NCBI RefSeq assembly: GCF_007859715.1 | Contig: NZ_SJPG01000001.1 | Span: 5,400,001 to 5,464,000, forward strand | Reading direction: 5' to 3' | Origin: Rubinisphaera italica | GTDB taxonomy: Bacteria; Planctomycetota; Planctomycetia; Planctomycetales; Planctomycetaceae | Length of the DNA stretch: 64,000 nucleotides | Shown here: piece by piece, positions 23,729-31,226 of the stretch | Layout of the letters: each line of letters opens with the position of its first letter | How positions within the stretch are numbered: the first letter of the stretch is position 1 | Translations under genes and position numbers: made by a program | Notes under the pieces: model-generated | The model's input: only the letters and a program-made list of their open reading frames with translations | Told to the model about the DNA's origin: nothing | Database searches by the model: none

Positions 23729-25687
23729 ATGCGAACAATTAAGACGCTCGCTCTATTGTGTGCAGCCGCTTGGATGTACGAAACCCTTCCAACAAACGCA
23801 GCGGACTTCGAGCCGATTCTCTACAACAATCCCGGATTGAAAGTCGATCTGGGTGTTGGACTTTGGGGATGGCCACTGCCGATGGATTACGATCAGGATG
23901 GCGATTACGATTTGCTCGTCTCGTGTCCCGATGTCCCTTCGAATGGAGTCTACTTCTTCGAAAACACAGGGAATGATCCCAAGCTGCCTGTTTTCAAACC
24001 GGGAGTTCATCTGGGCAAGGGGATGTCAAATATCACCCTGTCTTACGTCGATGATCGGCCTCGCGTGCTGGTGCCCGGTTATGAGTTGACAGAAATTCCG
24101 AGTGGAAATGTCAATGAAAAACAGAAGATTTATCCTACCAGTGAAGTGCTGCGAAATGGCGGGAAACTGAGAGCTCGTCAATGGAGTTATGTCGATTTCG
24201 AAGGAGATGGCGATCTCGATTTAATTATCGGCCAAGGCCACTGGGATGACTACGGCTGGGACGATGCCTTCGACGATCAGGGAAACTGGACTCGGGGCCC
24301 GCTGCATGGATTTGTTTATTTGATAGAAAATAAAGGCACCACAGAGAAACCCGATTACAAAAAACCAGAGTATGTGCAGGCGGGGGGCAAGAACGTCGAT
24401 GTGTACGGCATGCCCAGTCCGAACTTTGCCGACTTCGATCAGGATGGCGATCTCGATTTGCTCTGCGGCGACTTCATCGACGGCTTCACTTACTTTCAGA
24501 ATACAGGAACACGTGAAAAGCCAGTCTACGACAGTGGACGAGAGCTGGCTCGTGATGGCGAAGTCATCAACATGCATCTGTGCATGATTGTCGTTTCCAG
24601 TCTCGATTGGGATCGTGATGGCGATGTCGATTTGATTGTTGGCCAGGAAGATGGCCGGGTGGCTTTTATTGAGAACACAGGGAAAGTTAAAGAGGGGATG
24701 CCCCAGTTCGCGGAACCGGTTTTCTTTCAGCAGGAAGCGAAGTATTTGAAATTCGGAGCCTTGGTGACTCCAGTCGGCTTCGACTGGGATAACGACGGCG
24801 ATGAAGACCTCGTCTGTGGTAACACGGCTGGGGAAATTGGCTGGTTCGAGAATCTTGATGGAGCCACTCAACCGAAGTGGAGTCCGCCGAAGTTACTCGA
24901 AGTGGATGGCAAACCAATTGTCATTCAGGCTGGTATGAACGGATCGATTCAGGGGCCAGCTGAGCAGAAGTGGGGTTATACTACGATTGATGTCGCTGAC
25001 TGGGACAATGATGGATTGCCAGATATTCTCGCCAATTCGATCTGGGGCAAAGTCGTCTGGTATCGGAATGTGGGAACTCGCGAAAAACCTCAGTTGTCTG
25101 CTGCTCAACCTGTGACAGTCAAATGGACTTCAGAACCTCCCAAGCCAGCCTGGAACTGGTGGTCACCAGCCGATAATGAATTCGCAACACAGTGGCGAAC
25201 GACTCCCGTGGTCATCGACTGGAATGAAGACGGTCTGAATGATCTGGTGATGCTCGATCACGAAGGCTATTTGGCATACTTCGAGCGGGAAATGGTCGAT
25301 GGTAAGCTCCAACTCAAACCGGGCCAGCGAGCATTTCGCGGAGGAGCGTTTAACAATCGCCAGCAACCACAGAAAGCAGACCCTGAGAGTCCTCTACAAT
25401 TAAACACGGGCACCGCAGGAGCGAGTGGCCGTAGAAAACTTTGCTTTGTCGACTGGAACGGCGACGGCAAACGGGACCTGCTGATCAACTCGATCAATGC
25501 CAACCTGATGGAAAATGCAGGCACCGAAAACGGGAAGATTCGTTTTGTCGACAAGGGAACGCTGGGAGATCGCCGTTTAGCCGGCCACACCACCAGCCCG
25601 ACGACCGTCGACTGGAATAAAGATGGGAAGCCAGATTTGGTTTTAGGAGCCGAGGATGGTCTGCTGTATTTTTTGCCGCATGAGTAA
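23729..25687 (+). CDS. Secreted FG-GAP/VCBS repeat protein
   Basis: A 652-residue exported protein with a signal peptide (cleavage near TNAADF, residue 25). About nine Ca-binding FG-GAP/VCBS-type motifs are visible, each D-x-D-x-D-G-x-x-D: DYDQDGDYDLL, DFEGDGDLDLI, DFDQDGDLDLL, DWDRDGDVDLI, DWDNDGDEDLV, DWDNDGLPDIL, DWNEDGLNDLV, DWNGDGKRDLL and DWNKDGKPDLV. These build a beta-propeller. An AAGGAA site precedes the ATG, 39 bases after the aldolase stop, so it is likely the last gene of the GntR-symporter-aldolase operon. It may bind polysaccharide or act in surface glycan use; that is inference. Confidence 0.9.
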   Translation: MRTIKTLALLCAAAWMYETLPTNAADFEPILYNNPGLKVDLGVGLWGWPLPMDYDQDGDYDLLVSCPDVPSNGVYFFENTGNDPKLPVFKPGVHLGKGMSNITLSYVDDRPRVLVPGYELTEIPSGNVNEKQKIYPTSEVLRNGGKLRARQWSYVDFEGDGDLDLIIGQGHWDDYGWDDAFDDQGNWTRGPLHGFVYLIENKGTTEKPDYKKPEYVQAGGKNVDVYGMPSPNFADFDQDGDLDLLCGDFIDGFTYFQNTGTREKPVYDSGRELARDGEVINMHLCMIVVSSLDWDRDGDVDLIVGQEDGRVAFIENTGKVKEGMPQFAEPVFFQQEAKYLKFGALVTPVGFDWDNDGDEDLVCGNTAGEIGWFENLDGATQPKWSPPKLLEVDGKPIVIQAGMNGSIQGPAEQKWGYTTIDVADWDNDGLPDILANSIWGKVVWYRNVGTREKPQLSAAQPVTVKWTSEPPKPAWNWWSPADNEFATQWRTTPVVIDWNEDGLNDLVMLDHEGYLAYFEREMVDGKLQLKPGQRAFRGGAFNNRQQPQKADPESPLQLNTGTAGASGRRKLCFVDWNGDGKRDLLINSINANLMENAGTENGKIRFVDKGTLGDRRLAGHTTSPTTVDWNKDGKPDLVLGAEDGLLYFLPHE

Positions 25688-25705
25688 GATCGAATGAGAC
25701 TACCA

Positions 25706-25747
25706 CGGGTGGCGGGGGCGCTCCTCTTCAGCGGAAGCCCCCGGAAG
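25706..25747. repeat. GGTGGCGGGGGCGCTCC dispersed palindromic element
   Basis: GGGTGGCGGGGGCGCTCCTC then GCGGAAGCCCCCGGAAGG is the short form of the element at 11702 and 39725. It follows the FG-GAP gene and could act as its transcript end hairpin. Confidence 0.55.
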
Positions 25748-25833
25748 GATCGATGAGCAGGTTGAGCATTGTTTCGACAATCATGGACTGCCTTGCAATA
25801 CAACGTCAAAGCCGCGTCCGCTCAAGGGAATAG

Positions 25834-26133
25834 TTAGCCGCAGAGTTCGAATGATGGTGGCTTGTCATCGCTTGCCTCATGTGTGACTGATTTGCTGATC
25901 TTGAAGTTCACGACATTGTTCAGCGTGTACTCAGCATCTTCAACGCTGAAGGACTGCCCATTCTCTGTGCCCCTTTCGATCAGATGGTTGGGAGTCAGAT
26001 CAACGCCAGTGTAGACCACCAATGCCCTCTTGTGACTCTTGCCGGTTTTGAGCGACTTGAATCCAGGCTTGTCTGCTTCTGCAATCAGAAATTCGCTCCG
26101 ACTCATCTCGCGAACGAACATCTTCTTGGTCAT
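25834..26133 (-). CDS. Small hypothetical protein
   Basis: A 99-residue protein starting MTKKMFVREMSRSEFLIAEA, with CAGGAG just upstream of the ATG at 26133; the frame is open to 26220, but that lead lacks such a site. It is Lys-rich in the middle and ends CG. I do not recognise a domain. It lies between the FG-GAP gene and an integrase remnant beside tRNA-Thr, so it could be cargo left by an old integrated element. It is not obviously part of the host operons. Confidence 0.5.
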   Translation of the reverse strand: MTKKMFVREMSRSEFLIAEADKPGFKSLKTGKSHKRALVVYTGVDLTPNHLIERGTENGQSFSVEDAEYTLNNVVNFKISKSVTHEASDDKPPSFELCG

Positions 26134-26428
26134 GGATGCTCCTGTGGCCTGATGCGGCCAACTAATTGATAGACAGGAATGACTTCTGTCTAATAAGATT
26201 TGATATTCTGTATAACACAACCCACATTATTGACTGATGAATCGACATCAGTCAATCAGAAGAAGACTCTCCCTTATTTTTAAAGCCTCGGAAGTTCAGG
26301 TCCGAAGGGTGGAAAAATATCGAAGTGATCATTACGAAAATTGGCGACACTTTTTTAAGATAAAAGCCAGATGTCAAGCAAAATCCTATTTGGTCAGCGG
26401 AAGTGAAAAAGACGCTTTCTGAATACAG

Positions 26429-26617
26429 ATGCCAGCAGATCTGCAGCAGTTAATGAGACACGAGTCGATCGAGACAACGATGCGGTTTTATGTTGGCCGA
26501 AATGCCCAATCTGTGACCGCAAAACTCTACGAGGCGAGCCAACGTGACATTTCACGTGACAGTGCAGCGGATGAATCGAAAAATAGCGACTCGAAAAACA
26601 AAAAAAGCCCTGAATAA
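26429..26617 (+). pseudogene. C-terminal remnant of a tyrosine-recombinase integrase
   Basis: The 62-residue frame contains DLQQLMRHESIETTMRFYVG, which matches the end of phage-type integrases: the H of LMRHESIETT is the conserved His/Arg region, and the Tyr of RFYVG is the catalytic tyrosine position. No integrase N-terminus or catalytic Arg is found upstream; stops interrupt the preceding ~200 bases in this frame. It ends 14 bases from the 3' end of tRNA-Thr, the standard place for such genes next to an att site. It is therefore a decayed relic. Confidence 0.7.
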
Positions 26618-26628
26618 CAGGGCTTTTT
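26601..26628 (-). terminator. Terminator of tRNA-Thr (bidirectional)
   Basis: AAAAAAGCCCTG-AATAA-CAGGGCTTTTT is a perfect stem with T runs on either strand, four bases downstream of the tRNA 3' end on the minus strand. It also overlaps the end of the integrase remnant. Confidence 0.8.
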
Positions 26629-26631
26629 GAG

Positions 26632-26704
26632 AGCCGCCGATGTGACTTGAACACACGACCCATGCTTTACGAAAGCATTGCTCTACCAACTGAGCTACGG
26701 CGGC
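26632..26704 (-). tRNA. tRNA-Thr (anticodon CGT)
   Basis: Read on the minus strand, GCCGCCG pairs with CGGCGGC as the acceptor stem. The D arm contains TAGCTCAGTTGGTAGAGCA. The anticodon stem ATGCT/AGCAT encloses loop TTCGTAA with anticodon CGT, and the T arm reads GTGTGTTCAAGTCACAT. The length is 73 bases including the discriminator; CCA is not encoded. Confidence 0.95.
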
Positions 26705-26856
26705 GATGGTATGAGTTTATTGACACGACAGGGAAATTCAAGTTCGCGGTCGTTTGCTGAGTGCTTGAATCCCTGTAATGAATTGCGTTTTGCTGATACA
26801 ATAGCGATTCGTGATGTGTCTGTGAGTGAAAATTCCTCTAAACGGTGCAGAATCTG

Positions 26857-27690
26857 ATGGCTACCCCTTCTTATAAAATTGTTCCCGATCAAGCTGAACT
26901 TGACGCCATTGAACGAGATTTGAAATTCTATCCGGGCACGGTGACGAATCCGAAGGTCTTAACGACTGAACAGATCGAGCATTATAATCAAGAAGGTTAT
27001 ATCCATCCGATCTCGATTTATTCTCCGGAAGAGATTGGAGAAATCCGCACGTATTTTGATGAACTGCTCGAACGAGTCATTGCGGAAGGTGGTGACAGTT
27101 ATTCGATCAGTTCCGCCCATTTGAAGCATGGGAAAGTCTGGGATATGCTGCACGATCAGCGGATTGTTGATTGTGTTTCCGATATTCTCGGTGATAACGT
27201 CATCGGCTGGGGTTCGCACTTCTTCTGTAAGATGCCCCATGATGGGAAAACGGTGGCCTGGCATCAGGATTCGAGTTACTGGCCTCTCACGCCAACAAAA
27301 GCATTGACCGTCTGGCTGGCGATTGATGATGTCGATGCTGAGAACGGGCCGATGAAGTTTATCAGTGGGTCTCATCATGTTGGACATTTGACCTATCGAC
27401 CAAGTTCGTCGCATGAGCACAATGTCCTGAATCAGACGATCGATAATCCCGAGCAATATGGAGAAGTGATCGAAAATCACTTACAGGCTGGCCAGATCTC
27501 GATGCATTCCGATCTGCTTCTGCACGGTTCAGACGCCAACGATTCCGACCGACGTCGCTGTGCGTTGACACTTCGCTTTGCGGCAGCTGATGTGAAAGCT
27601 CATCTGGGGTGGAACGGGAAAGGGGTGCTTGTTCGCGGAGAAGATAAATCGGGACATTGGGCGAATAATCCTCGACCAGAAAACGACTAA
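26857..27690 (+). CDS. Phytanoyl-CoA dioxygenase (PhyH) family protein
   Basis: A 277-residue Fe(II)/2-oxoglutarate-dependent oxygenase of the PhyH family. The iron facial triad is visible as H136-x-D138 in AWHQDSSYWPL and H223 in SDLLLHGSDAN. An Arg in RRRCALTLRF (about 232-240) is placed to bind 2-oxoglutarate. The double-stranded beta-helix pattern and length fit the family. ATG 26857 is preferred over the GTG at 26845. The oxidised substrate is unknown; planctomycetes carry many such genes. No partner gene is adjacent. Confidence 0.9.
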   Translation: MATPSYKIVPDQAELDAIERDLKFYPGTVTNPKVLTTEQIEHYNQEGYIHPISIYSPEEIGEIRTYFDELLERVIAEGGDSYSISSAHLKHGKVWDMLHDQRIVDCVSDILGDNVIGWGSHFFCKMPHDGKTVAWHQDSSYWPLTPTKALTVWLAIDDVDAENGPMKFISGSHHVGHLTYRPSSSHEHNVLNQTIDNPEQYGEVIENHLQAGQISMHSDLLLHGSDANDSDRRRCALTLRFAAADVKAHLGWNGKGVLVRGEDKSGHWANNPRPEND

Positions 27691-27824
27691 TTTCAGTGTA
27701 ATTTCGTCCGTTTTTGAAACTGACTTTCATAAACAACACTTGATGCTTGCGTTATCCCGGGAACGCGATCAGAATTACAATCTCTTCTTATTTTTCTGAT
27801 CAAATCTTAATGAACGGTTAATTC

Positions 27825-29015
27825 ATGCGGGTACTTGTGGGCTGGGATGATGCGGATGAGGCGGAGCTTCTAAAATTATATCTGGATGTCGACGACACTG
27901 AGGTTGAGGTGCACACGACGTGGGATGATTTTCTGGCAGCCGCACTGAACGATTCGAGTTGGGATGTTTTTCTGATTTCGACAAGTACGCCAGATGTCGA
28001 CACAGCATACGAAGCCTTTATGAAATTGCGTGAGGTCTCTGCCGATCATGCAATTGTGGGTGCCTCTTCCCAGGAAGATGTCTATCGAATTGCTAAATTT
28101 ATGACGACCGGATTACGCAGCTACGTGATCCGCGATCACAATAAAGACTACATGTTTCTGCTACATGCAGCTCTGCATAGTGCGATGGAATCGGTTCGAG
28201 CCGAACGCGAACGGGTGATCTCCGCAAAACTGAGACAGGAGATTGATTCGGTTCGCAAACTGCAGGAGTCAATCATTCCGCGTCTGCTCAACGTGCCCGA
28301 GGGATATCAGATTGAAGGCCGATATGAATCGTCAGAAATCAGCGTGTACGGCGGACTTCCAGTCACGATGGCCGGGGGCGATTATTACAATGCGCTGACT
28401 ATGCCGGATGGCAATATCGCCCTGTTAGTCGGTGATGCTTCCGGGCATGGAATGAAAGCCTGCATGTCGATTATGACATTGCATACCTTGATCCAGATGT
28501 TTCCTTCAAAGCGATATACCGATCCGGCGGTCTTTGTTCGAGACATTAATGAAAGTCTTTGCAGCCATGCGGTCGTGAATGATGATGGAGGGTTCATCAC
28601 GCTGTTGTATGGAATTTTAGATCCCGTCAAGCACGAATTTGAGTGGGCGGCAGCCGGTCATCCGCTGCCGATGATTCATGACCTCACGACCAACACTCTT
28701 GAAGAACGTGGTTCGAGTGATGATGTCGGCATGCCTCTCGGAATTTGGGATGGGTCAGAATATGTGAGTCAGAAAATTGATGTGCCGGAGCACTGCAGAC
28801 TCGCCCTTTATTCCGATGGCTTAGCTGAAGCCTTTCACGACGAAGAAGGCTCTCACGTTGAGTTTGGAGTCCCTGGAATTAAACGCGTCCTACAGGAATC
28901 GGCTCAGTCGACTCTTAAGGAAACCGTCGAAGCCTTGTTTCGATCGAGCCATGCCTTTACCGAGGGAATGGGCCGGCACGATGATACCAGTGTGTTGATT
29001 GTTCAACGAGATTAG
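27825..29015 (+). CDS. SpoIIE/RsbU-type PP2C phosphatase with pseudo-receiver domain
   Basis: A 396-residue signalling protein. Residues 1-120 fold like a response-regulator receiver, but the phospho-acceptor Asp is replaced: WDVFLISTSTPD has Ser where DxxLxD is expected, and the switch Lys position reads YVIRD. A helical linker (about 122-150) leads to a SpoIIE/PP2C serine phosphatase domain with QESIIPRLL, AGGDYYNA, GDASGHGMKA and the terminal GRHDDTSVLIV carrying metal Asp residues. Such proteins dephosphorylate anti-sigma-factor antagonists. No partner anti-sigma gene is adjacent, so its target is unknown. Confidence 0.88.
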   Translation: MRVLVGWDDADEAELLKLYLDVDDTEVEVHTTWDDFLAAALNDSSWDVFLISTSTPDVDTAYEAFMKLREVSADHAIVGASSQEDVYRIAKFMTTGLRSYVIRDHNKDYMFLLHAALHSAMESVRAERERVISAKLRQEIDSVRKLQESIIPRLLNVPEGYQIEGRYESSEISVYGGLPVTMAGGDYYNALTMPDGNIALLVGDASGHGMKACMSIMTLHTLIQMFPSKRYTDPAVFVRDINESLCSHAVVNDDGGFITLLYGILDPVKHEFEWAAAGHPLPMIHDLTTNTLEERGSSDDVGMPLGIWDGSEYVSQKIDVPEHCRLALYSDGLAEAFHDEEGSHVEFGVPGIKRVLQESAQSTLKETVEALFRSSHAFTEGMGRHDDTSVLIVQRD

Positions 29016-29030
29016 CAATAGGAACATGAG

Positions 29031-29064
29031 ACCGGGCGAGTCATGACTGGCTCGGCTCGCCTTC
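29031..29064 (-). repeat. AGGCGAGCC...GTCATGACTCGGG element at the GT2 gene end
   Basis: Read on the minus strand, AAGGCGAGCCGAGCCAGTCA then TGACTCGCCCGGTC matches the 9104 and 19832 copies. It spans the last codons and stop of the minus-strand GT2 gene, so a repeat copy contributes to that protein's C-terminus (GEPSQS). Confidence 0.6.
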
Positions 29065-30108
29065 AGGTGCGTGTTCCTGATTCTTTTGTAACCATTCCAA
29101 GAGTTGTGTTACTGGTATTGAATTCTGAACAGGATTCGCGACGGCAGTCGATGCTATCCTGTTTTGTTGAGCGATTTCATCAACAATATAATTGGGACGC
29201 GCCCGAACCTGGTCGTATATCCGTGCGGCATATTCACCGAGTATTGCGATGCCCAGCGAATTGATGGCCCCAAATAGCGAAACAACAATTGTGGTTGAGG
29301 TCCAGCCTGGGATTGCGTCGCCGGTAACCAATTTGTGATACAAAGCATAAGTAGCAAGTATCAGACAGACACAAAACGAGAGGCCGCCAATCGCGTAAAA
29401 CATGGTCAGCGGGACATTCGAAAACGAGAACATCGCGGTTTTTGCCAGTCGAAATAATCCGAGCATGGAAACTCGTGGAACATCGTCATAACGGGCACAG
29501 CGTTCGACTTCAATACCCGTTTGCCGAAACCCGGCCCAACTGCGTAAGCCGGGGAAGTATCGATCCCGTTCTGGCAATGCATTGATGGTTTCGACAACTC
29601 GGCGATCCAGCAAACTGAAATTGCCGGCATCGACCGGAATCGGAACTGAGGAAATGGCATTGAGAATACGATAGAACGAATCGAACAGAAATCGCTTGCA
29701 GGCATGTTCTTTTCGCTTTGTCCGCACGGCGTAAACAATATCAAAGTCCTGCTGCCAGGCCGCCAGAAAATCGGTCAACGCATTAGGATCATCCTGCAAA
29801 TCGGAGTCCATCAGAATGATCGCATCTCCCTGTGCAGCCATCATTCCGGCCTGCACAGCTGCCTGATGTCCGAAGTTGCGGGAGAATGAAACAATCCGTA
29901 CAAAGTCGTGAACCAAGCTCAGACGTGATAGTTCCTGTGTGCTGCCATCAGTCGAGCCATCGTTTACGAACACGATTTCATATCGCCAATGTCCGGCATC
30001 CAGTGTTGAACTGATTCTCTCGACAAGTGTCGGCAATGCTTGAAGCTCGTTGTAAACGGGAAGCACGACAGAGATAAAAGCCGCAGAAGGTGTGCGATTC
30101 AGATTCAT
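29041..30108 (-). CDS. Family 2 glycosyltransferase (polyprenyl-phosphate type)
   Basis: A 355-residue GT2 enzyme like dolichol-phosphate mannosyltransferase/ArnC. The soluble domain begins ISVVLPVYNELQALPTLVERI and holds the metal/nucleotide motif MDSDLQDDP (DxD-like, near residue 100). Two membrane helices at about 238-262 and 272-295 anchor it. Such enzymes load a sugar from UDP/GDP onto polyprenyl phosphate, making the donor used by GT-C enzymes such as those at 1095 and 31227. It starts within the stop of the methyltransferase gene (ATGA overlap), so the two are one operon. Confidence 0.92.
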   Translation of the reverse strand: MNLNRTPSAAFISVVLPVYNELQALPTLVERISSTLDAGHWRYEIVFVNDGSTDGSTQELSRLSLVHDFVRIVSFSRNFGHQAAVQAGMMAAQGDAIILMDSDLQDDPNALTDFLAAWQQDFDIVYAVRTKRKEHACKRFLFDSFYRILNAISSVPIPVDAGNFSLLDRRVVETINALPERDRYFPGLRSWAGFRQTGIEVERCARYDDVPRVSMLGLFRLAKTAMFSFSNVPLTMFYAIGGLSFCVCLILATYALYHKLVTGDAIPGWTSTTIVVSLFGAINSLGIAILGEYAARIYDQVRARPNYIVDEIAQQNRIASTAVANPVQNSIPVTQLLEWLQKNQEHAPEGEPSQS

Positions 30109-30899
30109 TGTTCTGCCTCTACTTCCCGAGGCAACTGTGGAAGCGGAGCGTTGACTCCACTGTTTGAGTCATGGCTTTTCTCAAAGACACCAGCCACAGA
30201 AAGTCCGCAGGGAACATTTAGAAACTGGTTGACTGCACGTTCGATTTGTGCACAGCCAATCAGCATTCGATTCGTAATGGCTGAGACACGAGGAAACTCG
30301 GCGGAGCGTTTGAGCGGACACATTTTCTGCCAGCTTCGCATGCCCAGAGCAGCAGGCAGGGTGAAGGAGTTCCAGTGAGTCAGCTTTATTGTTTTTAAAC
30401 CGGCTGCCACCGTTTGCTGCTGAAGTCTGCGAGTTGTGTATCGACGATAATGACCAAGGGCTTCATCCCAATCGCCATACAACCATTGATAAGCGGGGAC
30501 CGTTAGAAAGATTTTCCCGTCTGGTTTCAACGTTCGCACTGCATTTTGCAATACCTGAACGGGATTGGGAACATGCTCGATAACATCCAGTAAGACGATC
30601 GCATCTGCAGATTCCTCTGCAAACGGCCAGGGCTGTTCAAGATCGTGAACCTGCACCTGACTCAACCCGCGTTGGCGTCCATACTCAACCGCCTCCGGCA
30701 TAATATCCAGGCCTGCCACTTCATAGCCGAGTTCCTGAAATGCCAGCAGGTTTCCAGCCGAGCCAATTCCGCCTTCGATAATAAAACCGGGAGGGGAAGA
30801 GTACTGCTGCAACCAGTTTGTCACCAAATCGCGTTTAGCGACGTGCCACCAGTAGGTTTGTTCGAGTTCGGAGAGTTCGTGCAGGTGAGCAACTTCCAT
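30105..30899 (-). CDS. Class I SAM-dependent methyltransferase
   Basis: A methyltransferase of about 264 residues. LEQTYWWHVAKRDLVTNWL near the N-terminus is a familiar opening of this bacterial family. The AdoMet-binding glycine loop reads IIEGGIGSAGNLLAF, motif II is VAGLDIMPEAVEYGR, and LLDVIEHVPNPVQVLQ is the post-motif acidic segment. The frame is open to 30962; the ATG at 30899 is preferred because it starts at the conserved block with GGCGG upstream, while 30959 lacks a site. It overlaps the GT2 gene by four bases, so it probably acts on a lipid- or glycan-linked substrate. Confidence 0.85.
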   Translation of the reverse strand: MEVAHLHELSELEQTYWWHVAKRDLVTNWLQQYSSPPGFIIEGGIGSAGNLLAFQELGYEVAGLDIMPEAVEYGRQRGLSQVQVHDLEQPWPFAEESADAIVLLDVIEHVPNPVQVLQNAVRTLKPDGKIFLTVPAYQWLYGDWDEALGHYRRYTTRRLQQQTVAAGLKTIKLTHWNSFTLPAALGMRSWQKMCPLKRSAEFPRVSAITNRMLIGCAQIERAVNQFLNVPCGLSVAGVFEKSHDSNSGVNAPLPQLPREVEAEQ

Positions 30900-31226
30900 G
30901 AGTCCGCCAATCCTCAATGATTCGGCTATCGATTTCTGTTGCAAAAACGCAACGTCCATCAAACGGATAGCTCATTGACGGGTAGGGGGCGAGAATATTT
31001 TCACGAGTACACAATACGCACAGGACATTCCGAACAATTCTAAGCAAGATGTCAGAAATACCGATTTTGACGGCGGTTTTTACAGGGTTTGATGTGCCTG
31101 AACTGATCAATCATTGGTGCAGATCTCTTCCAGGCAGATTTTTTTTGCTCGGAAGCACGCCTCATTTTTTGAGCTAACCTTGAATGTTGACTTAATGCAA
31201 CATCATCCAATGTTCAAGGATTTGCT
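30900..31226. other. Divergent intergenic region
   Basis: About 330 bases (270 if the methyltransferase starts at 30959) separate it from the GT39-like gene on the plus strand. The region is AT-rich near 31130-31210 and should hold both promoters. I see no repeat, RNA gene or clear operator in it. Confidence 0.35.

Noticed and set aside
25680..26632. Left att site matching the tRNA-Thr 3' end
   Set aside because: I looked for a second copy of the tRNA 3' sequence upstream of the integrase remnant and found none, so island borders are not called.
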